Of a DNA stretch of 64,000 nt, positions 1-12,900 are shown piece after piece. Origin of the DNA: Chaunax sp. Z400 (taxonomy: Eukaryota > Chordata > Actinopteri > Lophiiformes > Chaunacidae); assembly GCA_037577475.1 (NCBI GenBank), contig CM075188.1, positions 13,825,501 through 13,889,500 of the forward strand. The letters are read 5' to 3'. A model generated the notes under the pieces. That model ran no database searches. It worked only from the letters and a program-made list of their open reading frames with translations, and was not told the origin of the DNA. The position numbers were made by a program, and so were the translations under genes. Numbering within the stretch: position 1 is the stretch's first letter; the number at the start of each line of letters is the position of its first letter.

Positions 1-355
1 TTCTGTAAATGCTTATCCTGTGTAGGGTCACGGGGGGCTGGAGCCTATCCCGGCTGACTTTGGGCAGGGGGCGGAGTACAACCCTGGACAGGTTGCCAGT
101 TCATTGCAGGGCCAACACATAGAGACAAACAAACATTCACGCCTAAGGTCAATTTAGAGTAATCAATTGTCCTTTATTGCATGTTTTTGGTGGTGGGAGA
201 TAGCTGGAGTAACTGGAGGGAACCCACGCAGATATGGGGAGAACATGCAAACTCCACACAGAAATGTCCCAGGTCCTCAGGTGGATTTGAACCCATTATT
301 CAATGTGAGGCAACAGCGCTAGCCACTACGCCACCGTGCCGTCCTGCTTTTATTT
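1..355. repeat. Teleost interspersed repeat copy
   Basis: Diverged copy of a dispersed element. Recognisable wording includes 'ggagcctatcccggctgac', 'aacatgcaaactccacacag' and 'ccactacgccaccgtgccg', a pattern I know from many fish genomes. Roughly the first 110 bases occur in reverse complement inside the leupaxin-like gene near 61470-61600 and again near 62733-62863, which proves it is repeated within this window. I do not assign a family name. The open frame across it is a by-product. Confidence 0.75.
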
Positions 356-1539
356 TCAATTATTAAGATTAACTTTCATACACACAATCAGAACTAACAC
401 AATTGTTTCCCTTTTTTTAAAGTTAAAGACAACATTCATTAGGCTACTATTATATGTGAAGCCTGTGCCAATCACAACAGCCCATTTTACATTGGCCCAA
501 TAAGAAGGAGGTTGTTCAGCAACAGATGCCATCGGGAACGGTGCAGCTGCAGTCTCACATAGTACTACATGAAATACGCCAGATACCTTTACCTAATCCT
601 GCCACACTTCTACAAGTATTACTGTATTCTAAAGGAATGAATGTATTGGTCGACACGATCTACAGCAAAACATAAACAAAGGACATCATCTTTCATTTTT
701 GCATGATTTGAGCATTATACAGTATCAGTGTGTGCCTCTTGTAATAAAAACAAACTGTTGCGAGTAAATAATAAGATATCACCGCATTGAAAATATTTTA
801 AAATACGATTTTAAGCGTCATTATCAACCCGATATAATTTCGACCTTCCATTGAATAATATCAGTCATTTCTGTTTTAGCAAGACTTGTTGGAAACTAAA
901 AGAGGGCAAACTAATTAAAAGGCTCAGAGAAAATTACTTTGGTTCACTAAAGATTTAAATCCTGGGGGCTGCACAAGACAGAAATTAAATGTTTTATTAT
1001 CTTGTGGCATCTGAGTCACTTAAATTAAGATATGAATTTTTATGGACTCACCTTGAACACTGTTTTGAGAAGCTCATAACTAATGAGAAGGAAAATGTGA
1101 ACTGAACACACTCCAAAATTTCACTCTGTCTCAGAAATTGGAGGACCCACACATGAGGGCCCTCTGCTGTTTGTGTCTGAGAACTGTACTTTCTGCACAC
1201 GTGACTCCTCTCATATGCCTACCCCATCAACAAACACAAAAAAAAACCTGCATGACAAGCCTCAGACAGAAGCATCAGCTCCACCCACTAACAAAGCATG
1301 TGATCGCAGCCAGAGACACTTTCACAATAAAGTGTGTGGGTGGAGAGTGAAAAAATAATATGGATGAAAGGAAGACATAATGAGAAAATGGAGGAAGAGG
1401 ACGGTGTCATGAGACTACGAAACACTTCTCTCCCTTTATTTACCCTCTCCTCTCCCTCCTCTGCTCTGTTTTGCTCATTCATTTCTGGCTGCCTCAGCTT
1501 CAACTCTTTGTCTCTGTTTTCTCTTCCTGTTATCTTCAG
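356..1539. other. Intron upstream of the first visible rxrg exon
   Basis: AT-rich DNA with no coding exon that I can support. The upstream exons of the RXR gene, which encode most of the A/B transactivation region, are not in this stretch and should lie left of the window. A pyrimidine-rich tract at about 1420-1537 leads into the acceptor of the exon at 1540. Confidence 0.6.
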
Positions 1540-4500
1540 ATGAATGCTATGAACAGTGTTAGCAGCTCAGAGGATATCAAGCCTCCGCCTGGCCTACAAA
1601 ACCTCGGAAATATCAACTACCAGTGTACCAGCCCAGGAGGAATGTCAAAGCACATCTGCTCCATTTGCGGAGACCGCTCCTCAGGTAATGTTAGTGGGTG
1701 AGGATGGGGGAGAGGCATTGGCAAACAGATGTACACTTCCACTCACAACAAACAGTGATGCCTATAGATGACTGAAGGAAAGATAACAGACTGATTTCAA
1801 GGTTACATTTTGTCAGGGTTATTACAGCATAAGGCAATTTGCTCTTTGCTAATTTAGACTGTGAAACATCTTTAAACATCAGATGCTCTAATGAGATGTT
1901 ACAAAAGAGTGTGCAGGAAAACCGAGTGCAAATGGAGAAGAAGACATCTTCAGATTTACTACCATATCATGAATGTTAGGCTGTGGATTATAATTATGAA
2001 ATTAATTAAGCTTTGTCTAAAATAATCAAAATGCTTTGTTTACCACTGTTGAGAAGGTAACTAACCCTCGACACAGTTAGCTGTCGATTTCCGATCTCTA
2101 AATACATGTAATAAGTCAGCATACTTTTTTATTGAAGGTATCAGAGTGGCAATTAATTCTTCCAAGTCAAACAAAGAAACCAGACCACTGGTGAAATTAG
2201 TCTAGAACATCAACTTTAAGTGCTGTCAATACTAAATCAAATTTAGATACTACACACTAGTGCAGCATCTTAACTCATACGTGTGCTATTTTGACACCCT
2301 GCCAATGAATTGGTTCAATTGTGTTTTCAGGATTAGGGCTGAATATAGTCAGTGGCTCACTCGCTTGTTTCAAAAGTTTAAGTTTAATGTTAAAGTTTCT
2401 TGTTTAGTCTTCCCAAAATGATCGTCAAACAACTGCATCTCAATCAGACCACTGCTGCCAGAGACCTACCAAGAGAACTGAGCCCATTTCAATCAGGAGA
2501 GAAAAGTGAATGAAGTAAAGATAATTGTTTATGCAGCAGATGATATGTGATAATCAGCTGATATCAGTTTGTCAGAAAGTCATTGGCGCTTAGACTCTTC
2601 AGGGAGATTGTGATCGAAAGGCATCTGTGCTTTGCAGCGGCAAGATAATTTCCCCACTGTAGTCCAGACACTGGTGGTGGTGGTGGTGGTGGCTGATGAC
2701 TCTGCTGAGACTGAAGAGGCTGATGAAGTTGGTGAATCTGTAAAGAATGGGCGGTGATGGGGAGGTGGAGCAGCAGCATGAATGAACTAGAGGTACAGAG
2801 AGAATTATATTTACAAAGACAGCAGCAAGAGGATAGGCTAAAATGAAGGTGTGTCACTGTGCCTTTGTCTAGATGTGACTGGCTGATGAGAACAGCTGAT
2901 ATCTTATTTGATGGCTCCAGACAATGACTGCAGGATATTAAGATTGAGCATGTGTGAGAGGTGTGAATGACAGGATGGTATGAGAAATAATCTATAGCCC
3001 TAAGTGCGCAAAGTAATAGTCTTCCTGACTGAACTTTTGCCTGAGCTTCATAACTCCTGTACTTAAATCTTTAAACTGACATCCAATAACTTGAATAAAA
3101 ATATTTTAATGTGCTGCTGCTAGTTTGTAAATCACTTGTAGAATAAACACAATAGGACCCTTAGATCTTTAGGTAGCAGTAAAGTGGCAGTACCTTCAGT
3201 CAGAGGAAGCTCAGAGGAAGTCAAGGAAAAGTTGGTTTTAGCTACTATGCTGCACATGGAACCAACTTCCTGAAAAGAAATGGACACTGCGGTGTTCTTT
3301 TTCCTGCAATTTATATTGTGATATGAAAAAATACAGGAAATTTCAGCAGAGGCATGCAGTGTGTTATTCGTGTGCAGCATCCCCGCTCCTACTTCTACCA
3401 CAGTTGGTTCAGCCCGCTGCCAACGTTCCTCTTTCGGTTTTCACGTATATGATTCTGACACCAGTGCAGAGTGAATAGGTGTGGCTATTAGAGGAAATAA
3501 CCATGTTTCATAATAAACTTTAGAAATTGACTAGCGTGTCGCAGTTGTATTATTATTTACATGCAATCTACCATTTTTAATCATGTCAAAATTTATTTTT
3601 AATCAGGGTGGTTTAGGATAAACAGGCATAAAAGATAAAACAGGCTTTTCTTGTAGATCAATCATGGAAAACTTATTTCAAGTCTATTCCTTTTGTATTT
3701 TATTTCAGTTTATATATTTCACTCATTAATGTATTCGATCTCATTTCATCCATCTTTATTGATTTTTTTTTTGCCTTTCTACTGTAAAGCACATTCTATT
3801 GCTTCTGTGTGAATATATATATGAGGAAAAAAGCTGTCTTGCATTCTTGCTATTGCCAAGATCTTAATTATTTTGTTCTCAGTGTACTCACAAAGGGAAA
3901 CTTTGTTGTTGGAGATGGAGGCATATTTCTGCCTTCAAAGCCGTACTGATGCTATGGATTGTTTTTCCACAGGAAAGCATTACGGCGTGTACAGCTGCGA
4001 GGGATGCAAAGGCTTCTTCAAGAGGACCGTCCGTAAAGATCTAACCTATACATGTCGAGACAGCAAGGAGTGCCTGATTGACAAGCGACAGCGAAATCGC
4101 TGCCAATACTGTCGCTATCAAAAGTGCTTAGCAATGGGCATGAAAAGAGAAGGTATGTGTGTGTGTGTGTGCAAGTGCAAGAAAATCTAAGGATACTGTA
4201 GGTCTAATCTGCCACTGTTTTTTTTAACAAATTTCAAGCAAAATATAATCCTTTCAATTTGCAGCCTCCCTGTAGTGAGTCTGTTATTTTTTGTCTTATG
4301 TCTTATTTGTTAATAAACTGAATATCTTTTGGTGTTGGACTGTTGGCTCTTTGATATCATCATCTTTGGCTTTAAGAAATGGTTTTAGGAATTTTTGGCA
4401 ATACTCTGACATTTTATCGTCTACTGCTACTATTTAAACTCTAGAGGTTAGCAACACTTATATGTTTATTCAGAGTTCACATTATGGTTTTGGTCATATT

Positions 4501-7500
4501 TAGTCCAGGACAGCAAGTATACGGTGTTTGGCCTTAAGTGCATGTGTTTGTGTATGTGTGTGTGCAGCGGTGCAGGAAGAGAGACAGCGTGGGAAGGAAC
4601 GGGGGGAGAGCGAGGTGGAATCTACCAGCAGTTTCAGTGAGGAAATGCCTGTGGACAAAATCCTGGATGCTGAGCTGGCTGTGGAGCCCAAAACAGAGAC
4701 ATATAGTGACGGCAGCCCCAGCAACTCAGTAAGAATCACAGACACTGAGCTTGGCTTGATAAAACCCATGAACTGTAAATCTCTGGGTGTTTTATCAGAA
4801 CCACTGAATGCTAAACATTTGCCGTTTAGTTATGCTGGCCTGATAAGTGGTGATCAGAAAATATTTTCTGACCACCACCTATCAGCCCAGCACATATTCC
4901 AGCTGATTGGAATATTTTCAGTCCAAGTGAAATTTAAGTCTGCTAGATTCACAAGTTCTTCTGTGGTCAGTAAGTTAATGAAAGCTAACACAAGCAGAAA
5001 AGCTTCTGGGACTGACTCCAGGCTTTAGTGTCACTTCATTGTTGAATCAAGCACCTGCTAATATCCTGTTAATATACTGTATTTTGTTATCAGTGACTTT
5101 ATTGTAGTGTTTTAAACCCTTTCAATGCTTGTTCTTAGAAATCAGCAAATTAACAGTGAATTTGACACCAATTTATTGGGTGTACCTGTATGGTCTCACG
5201 CAATAACAGCCAAAGCTCACACTGGTGAACTTAAAAACTCACTAATGCTTGGATCTGCTCTGAATCCGTTGGATTCCTTTATATTGTAAAGTGGTTCCGG
5301 CGTTGTGTGTGTAAACATCAACAATGTATTAATACTTTCACAAGTCTTGAGCACCCTCAAATAGTCCCAGCTACACCTGCTTACTAACTGCTTTCAGACA
5401 GGTTTAGATGTCACTGATGGAGGACATTTATTGACCTGTTTTGTTTTTGCTCTTCTCCAGACAAACGACCCTGTCACCAACATCTGCCAAGCAGCAGACA
5501 AGCAGCTCTTCACCCTGGTGGAGTGGGCCAAAAGGATCCCGCACTTCTCTGAACTCCCCCTTGATGACCAGGTCATACTACTACGAGCAGGTAGACACAC
5601 ACACTACACACACACAGTAAACACACCTTTGTACAACCCATGGTCCTGATGGTGGTGGTGTATTTCCTTCAAGGCAGTAATTCAGTTATTCTATTAAAAT
5701 CTTTTCTTTTCTTTTTTTTTTTACATTTGCTTAACACATTTTTGTCATTTAGATTAATGGAGCAGTGAAACCAAATATAACTGAACTATTATCCAATTCC
5801 CAAAGGTTCAGTTTGCTGCTGCACCAGTGCTGACCTCTGCTGGTGGGAGATTTCACCCACAGCCCTGATTTAGGAAGTGAAGATGCCACACACCAGACAA
5901 AATAAGAATGTTTCTACCTTTAACCAAAACAGGGGAACACTGACAAACCAAGAAATCATGTCATGTATCATTTACACAAACTCGAGATGGAAAAATAGAT
6001 AGAGACGTCACAATTGTTTCTTTTTTCTTTCTTTCTTATTTAAATCCAGGTTGGAACGAGCTCCTTATCGCCTCATTCTCGCATCGCTCCGTCACGGTTA
6101 AAGATGGCATCCTGTTGGCGACGGGCCTCCACGTCCACAGAAGCAGCGCCCACAGTGCTGGAGTGGGCTCCATCTTTGATAGGTAGGTAGCTAGATGAGG
6201 CAAGAGTTACTGTATTGTCTTTTAAAAATTACACAAATTACACATTTACACAGCTGCCACAATCTGCTCCCAAGAGCCACCTCCTGTTGGTCACAGAGCT
6301 TTTTTGGTCACAACCGAGAAATATTGAGTGAGAGGCAGAAAAATCTAAAATATTAAATGATATAAGAGTGCTTAACTTGTGGCTTTCTGGCTTGAGAACA
6401 TGGCTGATAAAATTTCCAGTTGAGTGTTGAAGGTGAAAATGGAAATGAAATTCATAGTGTTGGTATTGAAGTCTATGTTTTATGTTTTGGTTCATTAACC
6501 TTCTTCGTCAAAACTCTGTAATGTTTCATTCATTCATTTGATCTCCTGCAGAGTCCTGACAGAGTTGGTATCCAAAATGAAAGATATGCAGATGGATAAG
6601 ACAGAGCTTGGCTGCCTGCGAGCCATCGTCCTCTTCAACCCAGGTCAATTCAGCCTCCATTTTTTTTTCTCCCAAAAAAGACACTCTGTTTGTTTGTTTT
6701 GTTTTGTTTTTTTGTTTCATCAGTGTAACATTTGTGCTCATTTGTGAGTGTGTGTTTCTTTCAGATGCAAAAGGTCTTTCAAACCCACCAGAGGTTGAGG
6801 GGCTGAGGGAAAAAGTTTACGCTTCATTAGAGTCGTACACAAAACAGAAATATCCAGAGCAGCCTGGCAGGTAGGAAATGCATCACATTACAGCATGAAT
6901 TAATATCAAACACCATTGTTTAATTGCAGCTTTTAGGGTTGCACATAACAATGACGAGTACAGATAACTTAATATTACTCCACAGCTCTTCCAGACCTTA
7001 AACTCTTTGAGTTGCATTAGATATAAAAGTATACAGGCGGATAGTGTTATTGCTTATAGACAATGGTTGCGATTGATTATTTTTATTTACTATTGGGAGC
7101 TAAATATGATTAACAGGTGATGTGAAATAACAGCCTTCGTAGTTAGTTTACTTCACCTGTGGACATTTACAATTGTAATTGATTTTTTTTCCTTGTTTGG
7201 AATGACGGTGTAACATAAAAATGCTATAGGCTATTACAAGTCACATTAGTATTGGTCCATCTGTCCCTGTGTCAGTTCATTAGTTAGTCAGTCCCACTCT
7301 TGAATGCAATATCTTGTGAAAGTCCGAAGGAAACTTCTTCAAATTTGTGCCAAATTTGAAGAAGTTTGAAGAAGTTTCATCCATTTGGCATCAAGGATTA
7401 AAATTGATTACACAGCTGAAAAAGCCCTATTTTGCAATGTTATGAAAAGTGGAAAAACTTCCTTAATCTGCCACTTTATCCGGTCCACTCCAAAATTTAG

Positions 7501-8027
7501 CGGGTTCTTCCGTGCTACATGCCTAAACCTTCTACCAAGTTTCATCAAAACTCTGTCAGGTAGTATAATGTTAAGAACTCATGTACTTTATTCCATGTTC
7601 TTTCCTGGTACATGCCCAAGTTTCATAAGAATACATAAAGTACTTTTTGTGTAATCCTGCTAACAGGCAAACAAACAAAACATGCTGGTGAATAACCTCT
7701 TTGGCAGAGGTAACTAAAATACTTTAAGAACAGAACATGACTAGTTGTAACTCAAGTAACAAAATCCTGATTAAATCAGATGCAGCTTTATATATTTTGA
7801 ATGGTAAACATGATAATGATCTTCTGCCTGATAGAAAATGATGATGGCACATTGTTCTTCTTTCCATCCCTTTTTGCAGGTTTGCCAAGCTGCTGCTCCG
7901 CCTGCCCGCCCTGCGCTCCATCGGCCTCAAGTGTCTGGAGCATCTGTTTTTCTTCAAGCTGATCGGGGACACACCTATCGACACCTTTCTTATGGAGATG
8001 TTGGAGGCTCCACATCAGATCACATGA
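1540..8027 (+). CDS. rxrg: Retinoid X receptor gamma, 5' end outside window
   Basis: Ligand-activated nuclear receptor that binds 9-cis-retinoic acid and is the dimer partner of RAR, TR, VDR, PPAR and LXR. Exons 1540-1684, 3973-4152, 4568-4728, 5461-5590, 6050-6182, 6552-6643, 6765-6870 and 7880-8027 join in frame to 364 codons plus TGA. The order is end of A/B region ([14 protein letters not shown]), a two-zinc-finger DNA-binding domain with P-box [10 protein letters not shown], a hinge, then a ligand-binding domain containing [39 protein letters not shown] and the AF-2 end [13 protein letters not shown]. The [12 protein letters not shown] stretch and the hinge resemble RXRG more than RXRA or RXRB, and the lmx1a neighbour agrees with human 1q23. 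The first exon starts directly at an ATG after the acceptor, but the true start is probably in an upstream exon. Teleosts may keep two copies (rxrga, rxrgb), and I cannot say which this is. Confidence 0.93.
7240..7715. repeat. Teleost interspersed repeat in the last rxrg intron
   Basis: Sequence ending in 'aataacctctttggcagaggtaac' style wording (about 7688-7712) and containing 'gtttcatcaaaactctgtcag' style phrases is typical of a common fish dispersed repeat. It contains a perfect 17-bp inverted repeat with a 3-base loop at 7331-7367. No protein-coding capacity is seen. Confidence 0.5.
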
Positions 8028-8397
8028 CAAAAGTACCCTCCTTCCCCCTGTATATACTTCCACATTGTCAGCGATATGAAGATGGAATAAAGAAAGACTT
8101 GATTAAAATTGTAAAACAACATATTTTGTACCTAGAAAAACATTATAATTAAAATTGAATAAAAGGTATTTTGAGGTTGTGAAGAAGGTGGAATCATGAG
8201 ACGGAAGATCAAGTTCACTGACAAAATAAATTCTAATAGAATTTTTAACAGGCTTTTGTAAATAGATAATTTCAGGTGTCTGTTTTTAATAGCCACCAAA
8301 TGCAATTTGAAGAAGAATCATATTTTATTCATGAGGAATTGTATAAAAACAGAAATCATCTTTGCATTTCTTCAAACACATTTTAGAATTCCTACAG

Positions 8398-8403
8398 AAT
8401 AAA
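8398..8403 (+). terminator. Likely rxrg polyadenylation signal
   Basis: AATAAA followed within about 30 bases by a G/T-rich stretch, as expected downstream of a cleavage site. Earlier AATAAA hexamers at 8086-8091 and 8158-8163 are alternatives, so the 3' UTR could be about 80 to 400 bases. Confidence 0.5.
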
Positions 8404-8715
8404 ACTATTTAAAAACATGTCTGTGTTGTTTGCGTTGTCTTATGGTAAAATACATCAGAAAACTGCACATAGAGTGAGATGGATTTAGTTTTTTGAGGCG
8501 AGTGGAAATAATTGTTCAATTGATATTTTGATGTTTTTATTATTCAAAATGTTTGAGCTTTGAAATTGTGATGAATTTTTGAAATTTTAATTTATTTTTT
8601 TACTTTTGATCCTTATAATCTGAAACAGCATTTTTATTATATCCTTCAGGTATATTTCTCAATATACTGTACTGTGTTTTAACTGCTCCCCCGCCGTTAT
8701 ATTTCCAGTCATTGG

Positions 8716-8728
8716 CCACCAGGTGGCG
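8716..8728 (+). promoter_or_regulatory. CTCF-like motif between rxrg and lmx1a
   Basis: CCACCAGGTGGCG fits the CTCF core CCASYAGRKGGCR. It lies in the 1.3-kb gap between two tandem developmental regulators, a plausible boundary position. Motif match only. Confidence 0.35.
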
Positions 8729-8810
8729 TCCACAGAGTGCATACACTACAACAAGGATGATGCTTTCTAGATTGTTTTATGTCCATCAGTCTGTGCAGAT
8801 TCCTGGATGC

Positions 8811-8861
8811 ATCTATCTAGCTTCTGTCTATCTGTCTGTCTGTCTATCTATCTATATATCT

Positions 8862-8892
<31 letters not shown>

Positions 8893-8928
8893 CTCTATCT
8901 GTCTGTCTGTCTGTCTGTATCTATCTGT
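8811..8928. repeat. (CTAT)n/(CTGT)n microsatellite
   Basis: Imperfect tetranucleotide array of CTAT and CTGT units between rxrg and lmx1a. The open frame across it is produced by the repeat. Confidence 0.9.
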
Positions 8929-9078
8929 GTAAAAGGTACATTTTTTAAAAATTCTGACCTTCTGACCTACACTTTACAAGCTGAACACTATATGCATTAT
9001 TGGCTCCTAATGTAAAAAACAAAACAAAAAAAAAAAAAACTCATGTGCGTCTCTTTTAAAGTTGAGGCATCCGCGTGG

Positions 9079-9235
9079 GGGGAGAGAGACAGACAGACAG
9101 AGAGGAAGACCGAAAGGGGTAGAGAGACAGACAGGGGGGGGAAGACAGACAAGGCGTGATGCACAGACAGAAAGGGAAAGTGAGGAGCGGGGAGGTGGGG
9201 GTTTACCGGCACCTGCACATGGAGGAGGCTCTCTC

Positions 9236-9316
<81 letters not shown>
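9079..9316. repeat. Purine-rich tract followed by a 75-bp (CT)n run
   Basis: A GA-rich segment (about 9079-9190, GAGACAGACAGA-like) is followed by a pure CT dinucleotide run at 9242-9316. It lies immediately upstream of the presumed lmx1a 5' UTR exon. The two halves are complementary in composition and could form triplex or hairpin DNA. Confidence 0.85.
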
Positions 9317-9319
<3 letters not shown>

Positions 9320-9373
9320 TTCCCGTTCAATCCTAACGGGATAATCGATAGATAGCCTAATTGGTCAATAACA

Positions 9374-9503
9374 GTGGACTTAGTGAGGTCGTCGGAAACT
9401 TTCTGCTCCGAGCAAGTTGAAGCAGGACTACGAGCAGCTGCTCGAGATGCTGTGAGAAGGAATTGATAACCAGAAATACTTCAGCCTGAAGCATTTTTTA
9501 CAG
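9374..9503 (+). other. lmx1a: Probable lmx1a 5' untranslated exon
   Basis: A consensus donor (ACAG|GTGAGC) ends at 9503, and the next acceptor is at 9920-9921, two bases before the lmx1a ATG. The segment carries a tiny ATG-CTG-TGA upstream reading frame near 9447. The 5' limit is a guess. No TATA box was recognised. Confidence 0.4.
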
Positions 9504-9923
9504 GTGAGCTTCTTGTCTTTGAATGTTATTTTATAAATTATGTTTTTCCCTCCATTAGGGAAAACTTTGGGAGAGATGTTTGCTAAAACTTGATGACACA
9601 ATGAGCCTCTATCAATCACCTTTAGTTTTAAGGGCTGATTTAACTTGTATTTGATTGTGGCACATGGTCAACAAGCTTAATCGGTCAGTTTAAACAATGA
9701 CCAGAACAGCAATTAAAACGATTGATCTCTCACTATAAAATCCCCACTTTATGATGTATAAAGAGAATGTTGAACTACTCACATTATAACCTGATGAAGT
9801 CGCATTTATCGGACCCTCCATCAAACTTTTTTCTCACTCAAATTAGCCCAATAATTCCGCTGCATGTGTCATGATTGGAAAAGTGTCCTCCCTAATTAAA
9901 GGATTTCCCCCCTCATCGCAGAT

Positions 9924-12900
9924 ATGGATCAGAGGGCTGTGTGTGCCGGTTGCCACCGGCCGATCAGAGACAGATTCCTGCTCAGAGTCACTGACGGCCT
10001 CTGGCATGAGGAGTGTGTGCGGTGCGCGGCGTGCGGTGACGCGCTCAAGAACTCCTGCTTTCTGCGGGACCGCAAACTTTACTGCAAGCGAGACTATGCT
10101 GAGTGAGTGCTCATCTCCTTCTCTTCATTACTGTTTGTTTAAAAGTGAAAGTTAAGATGAAATGCTTGACAATTCATGTGACTATTTAAAGATGCACATC
10201 CGTTACGTATTTCTGCTAAAATGTATATGATATACTATAATATAAATTTTCGTTGGACCCCCCATGTTTTGTTTGCAACATTAGAGTATATACAGACTGC
10301 TTACTAAATATTATTATATATTATTTTGTTTGTCTAGTCCTGTTATCATGCAGTTGTAGCTTTTACTCATTCATATTTTGCAAATATATGCACCAACTAT
10401 TAACTGTGATATTTTTTTTTTAAAATACAATGTTGACATTTGTTAATATTATGATGATCTCGTGTTAATAATCCAGCATAGATGTTAGGCCTTGTTTATC
10501 ACTTCATCTGGTTGCCGCTCCACCTTCATTAACTGTATTTGTTCATCTATACACTTTTGCACTATGGACTCTCTCTACCTCCCTGCACTCATATTTTGAG
10601 TGTAATTAATTTGTAAAAAAACAAAACAACAACAACATAATAAACAAAGTTAGATTTGACTGACTTTTTAAAATAACATTTTCGATCATTATTGTGAATT
10701 TGTATTGCCACAATAATTATGCAGTGAAAATCTGATATAATGACAAACCCACAAACATTTATAGTTAATTTTAATTTAAAAATATCCTATGATGTCTTAC
10801 TGATGTATTTATATATATATGCACCTACATATTATCAGCTTTATTTAGTCCTATCTTATTTATTTTATTCAATTTTTTGACCCAAGGTCCAATAATTTTT
10901 GTATTATTAAGCCAGTTTTTACAACAGAACCCTTGTCCACATCTGACCTTGACTCAGAAAATGACTGTGTCTGTGTGTGTGGGTGTGTGTGTGTGTAGTT
11001 GTGTACCTGTGTATGTGGCGTAAGTTGACTTCCAAGGAAGTTGGCACAGTGCGCTAAGAGAACAAGGTGACTGTAGGAGGAAGGGGTGGCGAGAGAATTG
11101 GAATGTGAAACTCTATTGCATCGAGTGCATGCATACACACAGACACGCACGCATACACAAAACTACACAGTCACACCTTCACACACACACACACATAACA
11201 CACAACCAGGGGTAGAGCTCAACTGACACATTGTCAAAATGTGTTAAAATTTCAAGGCCCATTGGCGTGGCAACTGCAAGCTGGGGACAACATATGGTCT
11301 CGTCGATGAGGCACTCCCCTAAAAAAAAAAAAAAAAAAAAATAAAATAAACTCCCACCATCATCACCCATCACCCAACTCCCCCCTACCTGCCCGCTGCC
11401 AGTGCCTCATCCCCTCATTCTTCCTCACCTCAACAAAAGCCAAAACGAAACTGCACACCCTAATAGGCAACATCTCACATTATTTCTAAACAATTTAGTG
11501 ATGGTCGTTCTGCCAAGCGGGCAGGGAAACAAGAACTGTTACACCCATTGGTCCCTCCATCCATCACGGTCCCAGTCAGCCAGATTACACTGCAGTGGTG
11601 TTGGAGACCTGTGTGCCTTTGTGAGCAGAGTATTTGTGAGCATATACTCTAAAAATGTGTTGATTTTTTTTTATAATGCTTTGTTATAATGTAAACATTT
11701 GAACCAGTGTTTTAATGGATAATTGGAAATCAGAGTGGGTTTATGAATTCAGAGTGCATAATCAGTGGAGATCATAGCAGTTGGCTGAAGTACAGAGAAA
11801 AAAGCTGGACTGCGAGGTAATTAGGAGCGTAAAGCCATATGTCTAGTCTGGTGCATCCTGACAAGAGAGATGGTGAAGCTGGTGTGAACTTATTTTGGGG
11901 GACAGTGCGCTCCATGAGCCCTGGTGTTATGTACCATGGCATCTGGAAAGCTCTGCTCACAGCAGCCCCCGTGTCGAGCGATGGGGCAACGCCCAGCCAA
12001 CCGTGAGATATCTGACCTGACCAATTAGCAGGAGGCCTAGTGCCAGAGCTTTTCCTCTGAGATGTCACGTCTCCACCTTTCACTCGTCCTGTCTGGGGTT
12101 ATGGCACTCATACAGTACATGAGCCCCACTTTTGTCCACAATGAGGGTCTTTAAAACTGTGCAAGTGTTTCTCTCATAGTTCAAACTGTGTTCCACTCCC
12201 TCCCTTCTTTTGATCCAAGATGTGAAGCCAGCGCGTAAGTGACAATTATTCCATACTGTGACAACACATGTCTCTTATCAGGCACTGTATCTTCTGTCTG
12301 AATCTTGCCCTGTTTTTCCCTTTGCTAAGTCAATGCCAGTCAGACCACCAGCTTTGGCCTGTTCATGGAAGCTAAAAAACAATAATGCCAATACAGTCTT
12401 TAAAATTCCCTCAACATAGCAATCATCTCTCTCTTTTTTTAAGTAACTTCTCCTCACCTCAAATTCATCAGTGCTTGCCGCTGTCATTGGATCCAAGAAA
12501 TAAATGTATTTTTGTATTATAAAAAAAAAGAAAAGGACACGTCCAAAGGAATCAAAGCAAACAGATGAATCCTTCCTATCTGCAAAAATAGTTCAAACGC
12601 ATCAGATTTATTTATTGGCTGTCCACATAAGTACAAAGCAAGTTTTTCCTTGGCCACATATCTCCTAGTTTAGGTATGTATGCAGGTTCCTTATGGTAAC
12701 AACATTCTAAATTATTGTATACGATAAGATGAAACGGGCATCTTGTCGGTTTTATGTTATAGAAAAAAAGATTTAGACAAGCGCCATTTATGTGTTGTAT
12801 TTTTTTTCACAAACCTGTATTCATATTCCGGCTGTTTTACAATAGAAATACACATTTACAATAGAATTACATATATAAATACATACACATAAATACACAT

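Noticed and set aside
4568..5028. rxrg hinge exon read through its donor to a 166-codon frame
   Set aside because: A GTAAG donor at 4729 and the in-frame join to the next exon (TNDPVTN) show that the extension is intron.
8712..9355. Ser/Leu-rich and Arg/Gly-rich frames
   Set aside because: Translations of the CTAT/CTGT and CT microsatellites and of the purine tract.
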